A stretch of 59,898 nucleotides of DNA from Thalassobacterium sedimentorum (GCF_031127905.1 NZ_JARXIC010000026.1:1-59898), one strand, 5' to 3'; counted from the first letter of the stretch, positions 23,372 through 32,935 are shown. Notes: generated by a model from the letters alone, not told the origin. Translations and numbers: made by a program.

Positions 23372-26335
23372 TCAGCTCTTTGCTCCGGCTTCGATTGCTT
23401 CCACGATCTTGGCGTAGATCGCCGCGACGGGCATCTGGGCCAGTTCGCTGGAGTGGATGCGGGCGACGTTGAGCTCGGGCAAGGTGTCCAGTGACTCAGA
23501 GAGGCAGACGTCGCGGTTGGCTTCCACCTCTTCGACGCGGTCGATCGGGGTGAAGTGGGGCGCGGAGTTGAGCGCTTGCGGGTGCTCTTTGACCAGTTTT
23601 AGGATGGCTTTGACGGCTTCGGCGAAGCGGTCGAGCTCGGCTTGGGTGTAGCTCTCGGTGGGCTCGATCATGAGGCCGAGGGCTTCGGGCCAAGCCACGG
23701 TGGGCGCGTGAAATCCGAAGTCGAGGAAGAGCTTGCCGATACGGGGCGCGGCGTCGCTCTTGCGTAGGCCGACACTTTCGAGTGCCCCGAAGTCTTCGGG
23801 TTTGAGTGAGAGAATGAACTCGTGCATGCGCGGTTCAGCGTCGGAACCGGTGGGCAAGGTTGCGTAGTCCTCGCGTAATTGCTCGTGGAGGTAGCGGGCG
23901 CTCAGCACCGCCATTGCCGACATGCGGCGCACGCCTGCGTGTCCGAGTCGCAGTAGATAGCTTAGGCAGCGCACTTTATGCGCGAAATTGCCCCAGTGGC
24001 GGTGGAAGGAGCCAATCGACTTTTCCGCTTTGACGGGAGTGTAGGTGGTGCCGTCGAACTCGATTTGGTAGCCAGGCAGGAAGGGCAACAGCTTGTCACT
24101 GACGGCCACGATGGCATCGCCGGGGCCGCCGCCGCCGTGGGGGATGGTCCAGGTCTTGTGTAAATTGTTGTGCACCGCGTCCACGCCTAAGGCGCCGAGG
24201 TCGATCCAACCGGCAATGGCGTTCATGTTGGCGCCGTCCATGTAGACCAGGCCGCCGAGTGCGTGAATCTTTTCCGCGATCTGCTTGAAGGAAGTCTCGA
24301 AGATGCCGGAGGTGTTGGGGTTGGTGATCATCACACCCGCGATGCGCTGGCCGTATTCTTCGATGCGGCGGTCGAGGTCTTCGTTGAGCACGCGGCCCTC
24401 GGTGTCGGCTTCCAAATAGACGATTTTGCCCTGCTTGCCGCCGAAGCCGGCCATGGTGGCGGTGGCGAAGTTGGTGCCGTGCGCCGAGCGTGGGATCAGG
24501 ATGATGTCACGTGTCTCACCTTTGTCGCGGTGGTAGGCTTGGAATAGTTTGAGTCCCACCAGTTCGCCCTGCGCGCCTGCGAGCGGTTGCGTAGTGACAC
24601 CGGGCAGGCCGGTGATACCCTTGAACCATTCTTGAATTTCGTGCAGCACCATCAGGCAGCCCTGTGAATCTTCGACTGGCGCTTGCGGGTGCAGGTCGGT
24701 GAAGCCAGGCAGGCTGGCCGCCCAGTCGTTGACCTTCGGGTTGTACTTCATGGTGCAGGAGCCGAGCGGGTAGCAACCGTCGTCGGGGCTGACGTTGAGT
24801 TTGCCCAGCTCCTGATAATATTGGATCACTTCGTCGGCGCTGTAGCACGGCAAGCCCGGCGCGGTGGCGCGGATTTGCTCGGCAGACACGGCGGCCAATG
24901 TTTGCGCGTCAGCTGCGGGCGCTCCGAAAACGGATTCAAAGGCCGCGAGCAGAGCGTCGAGTGGTTGCTCGCGATTGGAGAAGGAGAGCTTTAAGAGCTG
25001 ACGTTCACCTGCGATGCGATCGGAGACATCGGCCCCAGCCAATACACCCGCTGCGCGAGCGGCGGTTAGCACGGAGGCGACTGGTTGGGAGAGCTTAAAA
25101 GTCACTTCGTGGTAACTTTTGGACTGCGGGAAGGCCAGCTCGACGCCATCGAAGCGAGTTAACTGGGCGACCGCCTGGCTGAGCTTGCTGCGTAGATCGC
25201 TTAAAATCTTTTCCAGTCCAGAGTCGCCGCGTTCCAGCAGCGCAGCCCCGACCAGTGTGGCGATAAAGGCTTGGTTCGAGCAGATGTTGGAGGTGGCCTT
25301 GTCCTTGCGGATGTGTTGTTCACGGGTGGAGAGCACGCCGACGCGGCATTCGCGACCGGCGCTGTCTTTGGCCTTGCCGATGAAACGGCCAGGGGCGGCG
25401 CGCACGCCGTTGCGGTCTTTGCTGCTGAAACGCACACCGAAGAGTCCGAGTCCCGGGCCGCCGAAGTTGGGAGCCAGTGCGAGGTGGTGGGCCTCGCCGA
25501 CGATGATATCGACGCCATTTTCGCCGAAATCGCAGGGAGCCTTGAGTCCGCCGGGCGCCAGCAAGAGTGGATCAATCACCGCGATCGTTTTGAGCCCGCG
25601 TTCAACGGCAAATTGAGTGAGCGCATCGACCTCTTCCAGTAAGCCGAAGGTGTTGACTTGGGGGAAGACGATGGCGGCGAGGCGATCCGCCGCATCCGTT
25701 GCGGCCGCGGCGAGCGCTGTTGGATCGATGAGGCCCGTCTGCGGATCGGCGGGCACTCGGATGAGTTCGATTTCAGTGCCTTCTGATTGAGTGGCCAGCA
25801 CTTCCAAGTCGCCCGGGTAGAGTGTTTCGGGGATGAGAGCCGCTGATTTGCCACGGCTCATGCGGATGGCGGCGCAGATGCCCTCGAAAATAGAAGTCGA
25901 GCGGTCGTAGAGTGAAGCGTTCACCGCTTCGAAGCCCGTCAGGCGGGCCATCGAGCATTGGTAGATCCAGTGCGCCAGCAAGGTGCCCTGGCTCAGCTCT
26001 GGCTGATAGGGCGTGTAGGCGGTGGTCATGTTGCGAATGTCGCAAATCGGCGCGATGACCGGGGACGGCACAAAGTCGGGCACGCCGTCGCCGAGAAAAC
26101 TGGTGCCGATGCGATTCTTGGCTGCGATGGCGCTGAGGCGCTCTTTAAGTGCCTCGTACTCCAGCTCCTCCGGTAGCTCCAGCTCGTTGGGGAAACGCAC
26201 ATCACTGGGGATGTGGTCGAAGAGGTCGTCCAGCCGTTCTTTGCCCACGGCGTCGAGCATGGCGCGAATGTCAGATTCGCTGGCAGGAATGTAGTGGCGC
26301 GCGAGTTCGCGCTGGTCGGCTAGTGAGGCTTGCAT
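23372..26335 (-). CDS. gcvP: Glycine dehydrogenase (decarboxylating), fused alpha and beta parts
   Basis: 987 residues from ATG 26335, where homology begins (RHYIPASESDIRAML). It is the P protein of the glycine cleavage system, decarboxylating glycine with PLP and passing the aminomethyl group to lipoyl-GcvH. The N half (to about 470) follows the GcvPA type (IPSDVRFPNELELPEEL, ATSNICSNQAFIATLVG), and the C half from about 495 the GcvPB type (GCYPLGSCTMKYNPKVND). PLP-binding Lys727 is in HKTWTIPHGGGGPG. Most two-subunit species keep these parts separate, so here a gcvPA-gcvPB fusion is read. The codon use is visibly more GC-rich than in gcvT, which lies divergently upstream. No gcvH is in the window. 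Confidence 0.93.
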   Translation of the reverse strand: MQASLADQRELARHYIPASESDIRAMLDAVGKERLDDLFDHIPSDVRFPNELELPEELEYEALKERLSAIAAKNRIGTSFLGDGVPDFVPSPVIAPICDIRNMTTAYTPYQPELSQGTLLAHWIYQCSMARLTGFEAVNASLYDRSTSIFEGICAAIRMSRGKSAALIPETLYPGDLEVLATQSEGTEIELIRVPADPQTGLIDPTALAAAATDAADRLAAIVFPQVNTFGLLEEVDALTQFAVERGLKTIAVIDPLLLAPGGLKAPCDFGENGVDIIVGEAHHLALAPNFGGPGLGLFGVRFSSKDRNGVRAAPGRFIGKAKDSAGRECRVGVLSTREQHIRKDKATSNICSNQAFIATLVGAALLERGDSGLEKILSDLRSKLSQAVAQLTRFDGVELAFPQSKSYHEVTFKLSQPVASVLTAARAAGVLAGADVSDRIAGERQLLKLSFSNREQPLDALLAAFESVFGAPAADAQTLAAVSAEQIRATAPGLPCYSADEVIQYYQELGKLNVSPDDGCYPLGSCTMKYNPKVNDWAASLPGFTDLHPQAPVEDSQGCLMVLHEIQEWFKGITGLPGVTTQPLAGAQGELVGLKLFQAYHRDKGETRDIILIPRSAHGTNFATATMAGFGGKQGKIVYLEADTEGRVLNEDLDRRIEEYGQRIAGVMITNPNTSGIFETSFKQIAEKIHALGGLVYMDGANMNAIAGWIDLGALGVDAVHNNLHKTWTIPHGGGGPGDAIVAVSDKLLPFLPGYQIEFDGTTYTPVKAEKSIGSFHRHWGNFAHKVRCLSYLLRLGHAGVRRMSAMAVLSARYLHEQLREDYATLPTGSDAEPRMHEFILSLKPEDFGALESVGLRKSDAAPRIGKLFLDFGFHAPTVAWPEALGLMIEPTESYTQAELDRFAEAVKAILKLVKEHPQALNSAPHFTPIDRVEEVEANRDVCLSESLDTLPELNVARIHSSELAQMPVAAIYAKIVEAIEAGAKS

Positions 26336-26510
26336 GGTAGTGTGTAAAAAGATGCTGTAAAACGAACGATCCAGACTTGTGACGCCTGTAAACACAATAA
26401 TTTTCAGATAAGTTTTCTCAGGATACTGCAGCAGTATCTTGGAGCGGAACTTGACTTTATGAGATGGAATTGAGTTTCATTGCGCGCGAGCTCATAAGCT
26501 TCGACTTTTT

Positions 26511-26585
26511 GTAGGGGTTTCACTGGTGAGGAGCAGCCGATGTAGGGAGCCGCACAGAAGCGGTCTTTACCAGTGAAGCCCCTAC
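26511..26585. repeat. Long inverted-repeat element between gcvP and gcvT
   Basis: Arms GTAGGGGTTTCACTGGT (26511-26527) and ACCAGTGAAGCCCCTAC (26569-26585) pair over 17 positions with one G-T pair. The 41-base loop contains a second hairpin, CCGC-ACAGAA-GCGG. The arms and the nested stem suggest a REP/MITE-like dispersed element. It ends 48 bp before the gcvT start. It lacks the glycine riboswitch core, so control by glycine is not implied. Confidence 0.65.
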
Positions 26586-26633
26586 GACAGATTAAACTCG
26601 CAGCCACTACTTTTTCCAAAAACAGATTTAATT

Positions 26634-27725
26634 ATGCCAAGCGTACTTCAGATACCACTTCACGATTTTCATGCCGCTCAAGGCGCACGTTTCGTTGCAT
26701 TCGGCGGTTGGAATATGCCGGTGCAATATACCAGCATTTTGGAGGAGCACAAGGCGGTGCGTGAAGCCGCCGGGCTCTTTGACGTGAGCCACATGGGTGA
26801 GTTTTTTGTGCAGGGCAGCGATGCGGCACTCTTCTTAGACCGGTTGGTGGTGAATGCCGTAGCTAGTGCGCCGATCGGGAAGGCGGTCTATTCCCCCATG
26901 TGCAATAGTGAAGGCACGGTCGTCGATGACTTGATTGTCTATCGGACTGGAGAGGAAGCGTTTCTTGTTTGTGTCAACGCGGGGAATATTGAAAAAGATT
27001 ACGGCTGGTTCTTGAAGCAGGCCGAGCGTTGGGGCTTGGATGTTAGCATTGAGGACCACTCTGATGACTATGCTTTGCTCGCCTTGCAGGGGCCTCAGGC
27101 GGAAGCGATTTTACTGGCAGTTGGGCTGGGGGAAGTTGCGGAAATTAAACGCTTTTGGCACCAGTTGGTGACATTTGGGGGTGAAAAGGTTCGTATTTGT
27201 CGCACGGGCTATACGGGGGAGGATGGCTTTGAGATTTACTGCTCGCCGAAGGTTGCGGAGGTGTTGGCGAAGCAAATTATGTCTGAGGGGGACGCTTTTG
27301 GCGTGAAGCTCTGCGGGCTGGGGGCGCGTGATAGTTTGCGTCTTGAGGCTGGTTTACCGCTCTATGGGCATGAATTGAGTGACCACATCACTCCATTTGA
27401 GGCCAGTCTCGACTGGACGGTGAAACTGAATAAGACTGATTTTATTGGTAAGAACGCGTTGACGGAGCAAAAGGAAAACGGCATTCCGCGTCGCGTGGTG
27501 CATTTCAGGCTCGAGGGGCGTCGTATTGCGCGTGAGGGTACGCCGGTGGTGGATGCGTCTGGTGAAGCGGTGGGACGGGTACTCTCAGGCACGCTCTCGC
27601 CAATCATAAACTGCCCGATTGGTAGTGCGATTGTTCGCAGTGAGGTGAGGGATGCGCCACTGTTTGTGGATCTGCGTGGCAATCAGTTGCCGCTGCAAAT
27701 CGCAAAGCCGCCGCTGCATAAATAA
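26634..27725 (+). CDS. gcvT: Glycine cleavage system T protein (aminomethyltransferase)
   Basis: 363 residues, the normal length. It moves the methylene group from aminomethyl-lipoyl-GcvH to tetrahydrofolate, releasing ammonia. Family motifs in order: ARFVAFGGWNMPVQYTSILEEHKAVREAAGLFDVSHMGE near the N terminus, YALLALQGPQAE, CRTGYTGEDGFEIY, LGARDSLRLEAGLPLYGHEL, IGKNAL and VGRVLSGTLSP. The start at ATG 26634 fits the homology. It is divergent from gcvP with about 300 bp between starts, containing a long inverted repeat. gcvH, the lipoyl carrier, must be elsewhere. Confidence 0.95.
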   Translation: MPSVLQIPLHDFHAAQGARFVAFGGWNMPVQYTSILEEHKAVREAAGLFDVSHMGEFFVQGSDAALFLDRLVVNAVASAPIGKAVYSPMCNSEGTVVDDLIVYRTGEEAFLVCVNAGNIEKDYGWFLKQAERWGLDVSIEDHSDDYALLALQGPQAEAILLAVGLGEVAEIKRFWHQLVTFGGEKVRICRTGYTGEDGFEIYCSPKVAEVLAKQIMSEGDAFGVKLCGLGARDSLRLEAGLPLYGHELSDHITPFEASLDWTVKLNKTDFIGKNALTEQKENGIPRRVVHFRLEGRRIAREGTPVVDASGEAVGRVLSGTLSPIINCPIGSAIVRSEVRDAPLFVDLRGNQLPLQIAKPPLHK

Positions 27726-27833
27726 TGTAGTGGGGGTCCTGCTCCCGGACGTTGAGCTCTGTAGTTGGAAGCTATGGTTACATTATTGTAGCAGGAGCAT
27801 CTTGCTCTCGAACGTTGGTCTTGGAGCTGGAAC
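27726..27833. repeat. Pair of related direct repeats between gcvT and tex
   Basis: Two copies of a roughly 47-base unit, 27726-27772 and 27787-27833, each start TGTAG, pass through a GCTC(C/T)CG(A/G)ACGTTG core and end near TTGGAA or CTGGAA. The second has the internal dyad GAGCA-TCT-TGCTC. They fill the gap between the convergent gcvT and tex stops. The form is that of a dispersed intergenic repeat family, which may also act as a bidirectional terminator. Confidence 0.6.
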
Positions 27834-27841
27834 TGGCGACC

Positions 27842-30115
27842 CTACTTTTTTAGCGCCGCGTCGAACCAGTTGCTGCCGAAGTCGTTGTTGCTGGAACGGC
27901 GCTCGCCGCGTTGGCCGTTCTTGGGCTTGCCACCGGGCCCCTTCGGGCTACCGGTGCGCTCTTTTTTGCCACCGATTTCGGGCTGCTTTTTCATGGACAG
28001 GGCGATGCGGTTGCGTTGAAGATCGATCTCAGTGACCGTGACTTGCACCTTGTCGCCGACTTTCACGACCTTGTTGGGGTCGTCGACGAATTTGTCTGCG
28101 AGTTGACTGATATGGACGAGGCCATCTTGGTGTACGCCGACATCCACGAAGGCTCCGAAAGCGGTGACATTAGTCACGATTCCGGGTAGCTTCATGCCGA
28201 GGGTGAGGTCGGAGGGCTTATCCACGCCTTCGGCAAAGGCGAAGGCTTCGAACTGTTTGCGTGGATCACGGCCAGGTTTGGCCAATTCTTCCATGATGTC
28301 GCGCAGGGTTGGCAGCCCGACTCCTTCCGATACGTAGTCTTGCAAGTTAATTTTCGAACGGGCGCCACCGTCCTTGGTTAGATCTTCGACTTTGCAGCCT
28401 ACATCGCCAGCCATTTGCTCGACGAGAGCGTAGCGTTCGGGGTGCACGCCGCTTTGATCGAGTGGATGGGCGGCATCTCGAATGCGTAGGAATCCGGCGC
28501 ATTGCTCAAAGGCTTTGGGGCCGAGTCGGCTGACTTTGGTCAATTCTTTGCGTGATTTGAAGGGGCCATTTTCCTGACGGTGAGCGATGATATTGCCTGC
28601 GATGGATTCGTTGAGGCCGGATACGTAGGAGAGCAGTTGCTTACTGGCGGTGTTCACTTCGACGCCCACCTTGTTCACGGAGGAGATCACGGTGTCGTCG
28701 AGTGTCCGTTTGAGTGCAAATTGGTCGACATCGTGTTGGTATTGTCCTACGCCGATTGATTTAGGGTCGATTTTGACCAACTCGGCGAGAGGGTCCATTA
28801 GACGGCGTCCAATGGAGACGGCGCCACGCACGGTGAGGTCTTGATCGGGGAACTCGTCGCGGGCGGCTTCGGATGCGGAGTAGATGGAAGCGCCCGATTC
28901 GTTGACACTGACGATAATAATATTGGCGGGGAGTCCGAGTCCGCGGAAGAAGGTTTCCGTTTCTCGGCCGGCGGTGCCGTTGCCGATGGCGATGGCTTCG
29001 ATCTTGTATTTTTCGATCAGCGCCTTGGCCTCCACGGCCGCGCGTTCGACTTGTCCCGTGCCGCCCGTGCAGAAGAGCACGTGATTAAAGAGTAGCTTGC
29101 CTTGAGCATCGAGAATGACGGTCTTGCAACCCGTGCGAAAGCCTGGGTCGACGGCCATCGTGCGCTTTTGTCCTAGGGGAGAGGCGAGCAATAGTTCGCG
29201 CGCGTTGTCGGCGAAGACTTGGATGGCGGCTGCATCTGCTTTCTTTTTTGCTTGGATGCGCACTTCGGTTTCCATTGAGGGGCTAAGCAGGCGCTTGTAA
29301 GCGTCGGAGATGGCTTTCTTGACCTCGTCGGCGGCAGAGCCACGGCCATTGAGAAATTGCTTTTCGATAATGCTGATGCCAGCTTCTTCTTCCGGTAGGA
29401 TCCGGTGGAAGAGGAAGCCTTCTTTTTCGCCGCGTCGAATCGCCAGCACACGGTGGGAGGGGGCATTTTTGATGGGTTCCTTCCACTCGAAGTAGTCGCT
29501 GTATTTGGCCCCATCGACTTCTTTGCCCGGGAAAGCTTCGGAGCTTAGGATGCCTTGCTCCCAGAAGAGCTTGCGCAGTTTCTCGCGGACGTCGGCATCA
29601 TCGCTGATCCATTCGGCTATAATGTGGCGGGCACCTTCGAGTGCAGCATTAGCGTCTGCGACTTCTTTTTCAGCGTCGACATAGCTAAGTGCCTGTTCGG
29701 CAGTATCATTTGCATTTTGATTTTCGAAGATATGCGTGGCCAGCGGCTCGAGCCCACGTTCGCGCGCGATCATCGCTTTGGTGCGGCGCTTGGGGCGGAA
29801 GGGGAGGTAGATGTCTTCTAGCTTTGCCAAGGTTTTCGCCTCAGCGATTTTAGTTTTTAGTTCATCTGTCAGTAGGCCACGTTCATCGAGCGATTTTTTT
29901 ATCGATTCCCGGCGATTGGCTAAGTCGGCTAGTTGTTGCAAGCGGTCACGGATGCTGGTGATTTGAACTTCATCCAGTTCACCGGTTTGTTCTTTGCGAT
30001 AGCGGGCGATGAAGGGCACGGTGCCACCCTCTGCGATGAGCGCCGCGGTGGCAGTCACTTGTTGAGCAGTTAGGCTCAGTTCTTCGGCGATTTGGTCAAT
30101 GAATGGGTTCTGCAT
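27842..30115 (-). CDS. tex: Tex family S1 RNA-binding transcription accessory protein
   Basis: 757 residues. The N-terminal Tex domain begins IAEELSLTAQQVTATAALIAEGGTVPFIARYRKE; a YqgF/RNase H-like domain lies mid-protein (MAVDPGFRTGCKTVILD, AIAIGNGTAGRETE); helix-hairpin-helix units follow (YVSGLNESIAGNIIAHRQENG) and the S1 domain is at about 640-715 (GMKLPGIVTNVTAFGAFVDVGVHQDGLVHISQL). The last 40 residues are a basic Gly/Lys-rich tail. Tex binds nucleic acid and associates with transcription. The protein is full length; the gene stands alone, converging on gcvT. Confidence 0.95.
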   Translation of the reverse strand: MQNPFIDQIAEELSLTAQQVTATAALIAEGGTVPFIARYRKEQTGELDEVQITSIRDRLQQLADLANRRESIKKSLDERGLLTDELKTKIAEAKTLAKLEDIYLPFRPKRRTKAMIARERGLEPLATHIFENQNANDTAEQALSYVDAEKEVADANAALEGARHIIAEWISDDADVREKLRKLFWEQGILSSEAFPGKEVDGAKYSDYFEWKEPIKNAPSHRVLAIRRGEKEGFLFHRILPEEEAGISIIEKQFLNGRGSAADEVKKAISDAYKRLLSPSMETEVRIQAKKKADAAAIQVFADNARELLLASPLGQKRTMAVDPGFRTGCKTVILDAQGKLLFNHVLFCTGGTGQVERAAVEAKALIEKYKIEAIAIGNGTAGRETETFFRGLGLPANIIIVSVNESGASIYSASEAARDEFPDQDLTVRGAVSIGRRLMDPLAELVKIDPKSIGVGQYQHDVDQFALKRTLDDTVISSVNKVGVEVNTASKQLLSYVSGLNESIAGNIIAHRQENGPFKSRKELTKVSRLGPKAFEQCAGFLRIRDAAHPLDQSGVHPERYALVEQMAGDVGCKVEDLTKDGGARSKINLQDYVSEGVGLPTLRDIMEELAKPGRDPRKQFEAFAFAEGVDKPSDLTLGMKLPGIVTNVTAFGAFVDVGVHQDGLVHISQLADKFVDDPNKVVKVGDKVQVTVTEIDLQRNRIALSMKKQPEIGGKKERTGSPKGPGGKPKNGQRGERRSSNNDFGSNWFDAALKK

Positions 30116-30373
30116 GGGTCAATAAAGAGGCAATCCATCTCGGATCTGTTTGGGAAGCGGATGACCCTATGCCACTTGCTGTGTAGGGAAAGCAAAACTG
30201 TCAGCTAAAATGTTTTTTTTCGGACAACAGAGTCATTCGCTGTGTCCCGATGCTGGACTCCCGGACCTGTGCCAGCCTCTTGACTGTAGCGTGGTGTTGT
30301 GAAGGCGTTTGGGCCTCTATATGATAGCGCTTCGACTGGCCGGCTAACAGACTCGAGGGCCAGCGGGTGATTT

Positions 30374-31870
30374 CTAAAATGCCAGATTCTCTACATAGGG
30401 ATCCCTTTCATCGCCTACCAGTTCTTCCACATAATCGACACGTGTGGGGCCAGGGGTGCTGGTGTCGCCGGTATAGTTGGCGAGTGCTTGGTCGTAGCGA
30501 AAGGATCCGCTGCCTGTCAGTGTGATATTCTTGCAAACGATGGAGCCGTAGAGGTCGGAGTCTCCCGTGATTTTTACTTCTGCATTGGGTGCATAGATGA
30601 GTCCACTGAATTGGCCATTGTTAAGAAAGTTGATGCTCTGTGTGTCAGTTCCGGTGCCCCAGATTTGTAGTTGTTTAGGGGCCACTTCGCTGAAAATGCC
30701 GGCTCCGGTTACTTCCATGTTTCCCGCGATATAGATTTTGAGTGTGGCGTCTGAGGCCATTTCTATGGCGCCGCCTTGAATGACTTTCAGTGTGGTCTCA
30801 TTTTCGTTCGGTAAATTGATCGTGACGTCGCCTTCTATTCGTAGAGTGGCTCCTGCCTTGATTTCGAGTTCGTTCATATTGAGCACCGTGGCGATGCCTT
30901 GTTGCCCGATCGTTTCCTCGTCAATATACTTATTATCATTCCATGATGTTGCTGGGTCATCATAGGAATAGGGCAGCTTATATTCGGACCACAGGTGAGT
31001 GAGTTCGAGTGTGGGGGCGGTGATTGTTTCGAAATCTGCGGTAAAACTAGTCGATAGTGCGCCTGTTTGGGTGGAGACTAACCATCCGTTTTTCTTCCAG
31101 AGTTCTTCTGTGTCAGATGGATCCCATTCGTTTATATCCTTGGGGCCGACTTGTCCACCCCAGCTGACATAAAGGCCAGAGTAATCTGAGCCACCAATTG
31201 CGGCTGTTCCGTAAACATCGGAGCTGCCCAGTGTGATGGAACCATCGCTGGTGCCAGTGGTGGCAATAGCAACTTTATCAGTGGCTACTGAGTTGCTATA
31301 GGGAATGAAGCTGGTGCTGGAGTCATTATCGGGATCCGAGTTCCAACTGTCGAAGACGACACCTCCGCTGGCTTTGATAAAATCCTTGGTTAGCATGCCA
31401 TAAGCAAATAGCCCCTGAGATGTCGAGGCAGATACACGGGCATACATGTAGCGGGTAATCGGAGGGCTGGAAGGAAGCACTACGGTGGCCTTGGCGACGA
31501 CTTCCGGAGCGTCGCTGGCGTAGTTGTAGATATAAATGTTGGTCGCGCCTGTGATATTGCCGATGAAGATATGGTCACTGAGTTGAATCTGGGCGTCGCT
31601 GCCTTGAATGGTCCAGTCAGCCCAACTGTAGTTGGGGTTCTCGTTGGAGCTCATTATGGCATTGACTGCATATTCGACTCCAGACTCAGCCAGATTCATG
31701 GTGGCCATGTTATAAAATGCGCGATTCGAGCTTTTATAGGTTTGGCTGCAGAGTTGTAGGTAACTGGGGACCGCGATCACTCCCAGAATTGTTGTAAAAA
31801 TGAGGGCGATAATAAGGGCGCTACCTGTGGTGTGCTGGCTTCCCGTGAAATGAGTGACGTGAGTGCGCAT
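30374..31870 (-). CDS. PilX/DUF7305-like pilus assembly protein
   Basis: 498 residues. A prepilin-like N terminus (GSALIIALIFTTILGVIAVPSYLQLCSQTYKSSNRAFYNMATMNLAESGVEYAVNAI) carries one hydrophobic helix at about 16-38 and the AESG motif common in PilX-like minor pilins. The C-terminal third (about 345-470) is Gly/Ile/Thr-rich with alternating strands (GDVTINLPNENETTLKVIQGGAIEMA, GQFSGLIYAPNAEVKITG), which reads as a beta-helix. It is the last of three pilin-like genes that read 32935 to 30374, starting 3 bp after the preceding stop. It may be a cell-surface tip or accessory subunit. Confidence 0.75.
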   Translation of the reverse strand: MRTHVTHFTGSQHTTGSALIIALIFTTILGVIAVPSYLQLCSQTYKSSNRAFYNMATMNLAESGVEYAVNAIMSSNENPNYSWADWTIQGSDAQIQLSDHIFIGNITGATNIYIYNYASDAPEVVAKATVVLPSSPPITRYMYARVSASTSQGLFAYGMLTKDFIKASGGVVFDSWNSDPDNDSSTSFIPYSNSVATDKVAIATTGTSDGSITLGSSDVYGTAAIGGSDYSGLYVSWGGQVGPKDINEWDPSDTEELWKKNGWLVSTQTGALSTSFTADFETITAPTLELTHLWSEYKLPYSYDDPATSWNDNKYIDEETIGQQGIATVLNMNELEIKAGATLRIEGDVTINLPNENETTLKVIQGGAIEMASDATLKIYIAGNMEVTGAGIFSEVAPKQLQIWGTGTDTQSINFLNNGQFSGLIYAPNAEVKITGDSDLYGSIVCKNITLTGSGSFRYDQALANYTGDTSTPGPTRVDYVEELVGDERDPYVENLAF

Positions 31871-31873
31871 ATT

Positions 31874-32449
31874 TTATGGGATTGGAGTGGCCTTGTTACG
31901 TAATACGTAGCGAGCGGAAACAATGGGGGCGCTGCTCTGAATGCCCGTTGCGATGCGTGTGCTAGAGGTCCCAATGACTTGCATCATTTTAGTGTTCTCG
32001 TTTGCTTGAGTTAAACTCTGTGCGATTTGAATACGGCTGCCGCTTATGGTGTAGGCGGCAAATTGTAAATCGTTTATGTTGGATGCCACTTCATCGGAGC
32101 CCTGATCGGGAGAGTTACGAGTGACTTTTCTAAGCTGCGAATTGTAGGTATAAGTGATGTAGATACCTTTTTTTAGTAGTCGGAATTCGTTTTCACTCAG
32201 CCAGACGATGTCTTCAGCTTCCCGAATGTCGCGGGAGAAATATTGGAGGAAAGTTCCAGCCTCCCGGTCAAACTCAGAATAATTGGAGGCCAGTAGGGTC
32301 GCTTTGGCGAAGAATACGTAGAAGGTGAGGACCGCAGCGGAGAGAATAATTGAGAGACTTAGAGATACGAGGAGTTCAACTAGAGTGAAACCTCTGGTGC
32401 AGCGCATGTGCGCTTTGCTTATAAGTAGGTGGTGATTGTGGAGGAACAT
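31874..32449 (-). CDS. PilW-like prepilin
   Basis: 191 residues with a leader and type IV prepilin cleavage motif: the segment RGFTLVELLVSLSLSIILSA has Gly before Phe and Glu at +5 of the mature protein, followed by the hydrophobic N-terminal helix. The globular part includes EFRLLKKGIYITYTYNSQLRKVT, as in PilW-type minor pilins. It is 18 bp downstream of the PilV-like gene and 3 bp before the PilX-like gene. The prepilin peptidase is not in the window. Confidence 0.82.
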   Translation of the reverse strand: MFLHNHHLLISKAHMRCTRGFTLVELLVSLSLSIILSAAVLTFYVFFAKATLLASNYSEFDREAGTFLQYFSRDIREAEDIVWLSENEFRLLKKGIYITYTYNSQLRKVTRNSPDQGSDEVASNINDLQFAAYTISGSRIQIAQSLTQANENTKMMQVIGTSSTRIATGIQSSAPIVSARYVLRNKATPIP

Positions 32450-32467
32450 CTGTAATTAAATTGGCTT

Positions 32468-32935
32468 CTATGGTCGCACGCCGTAGAAATAATCGTGCAT
32501 GCCATTCTTGGCATACAGAAACTCGATACTCAGGTAGTGCATCTTTTTATTGATTCCTTCCCATTCGGCTTGAAGCAGGACACTCTTGAGGTCTGTTTTG
32601 CCAGTGACATCATCGATGACTCTGGTGAAGGTGAAGCGCTCCGGGCGGATTTCATCGCTTCCGAGGGTGTCGGAGGGCGTCAAGGTTTTGGTTCGTGATA
32701 AACTTCCGATATGGCTCCAGTTCATTAATCGGAGGCTTTCTGCCTCGTCTTGCAGCACTTGGGTTGCGTAGGTGGTGGCGCGTGAGTTGTCATGTAACAG
32801 CATTCCACTGCGTAGGCAGACAGTGGCCGATGTTAGTCCGATACCGAGCACCATGATGGCAATGACGATCTCAACTATCGTGTAGCCGTGACTGTGCCTT
32901 CCTTCCGGACTTGCGATTGTTTGCTGTGTCTTCAC
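32468..32935 (-). CDS. PilV-like prepilin
   Basis: 155 residues. The prepilin motif HSHGYTIVEIVIAIMVLGIGL has Gly at the cleavage site and Glu at +5 (Y-T-I-V-E), with an N-terminal helix that continues into SATVCLRSGMLLHDNSRATTYATQVLQDEAESLRLMNW, typical of PilV-like minor pilins. It is the first gene of the three-gene set. About 280 bp of unassigned DNA separates it from gmk upstream. Minor pilins of this kind prime type IV pilus or pseudopilus assembly. Confidence 0.82.
   Translation of the reverse strand: MKTQQTIASPEGRHSHGYTIVEIVIAIMVLGIGLTSATVCLRSGMLLHDNSRATTYATQVLQDEAESLRLMNWSHIGSLSRTKTLTPSDTLGSDEIRPERFTFTRVIDDVTGKTDLKSVLLQAEWEGINKKMHYLSIEFLYAKNGMHDYFYGVRP

Noticed and set aside
26336-26633. 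Glycine riboswitch before gcvT or gcvP
   Set aside because: The inter-gene region was read on both strands for the conserved tandem glycine aptamer cores; none was found. The visible structure is the inverted repeat.
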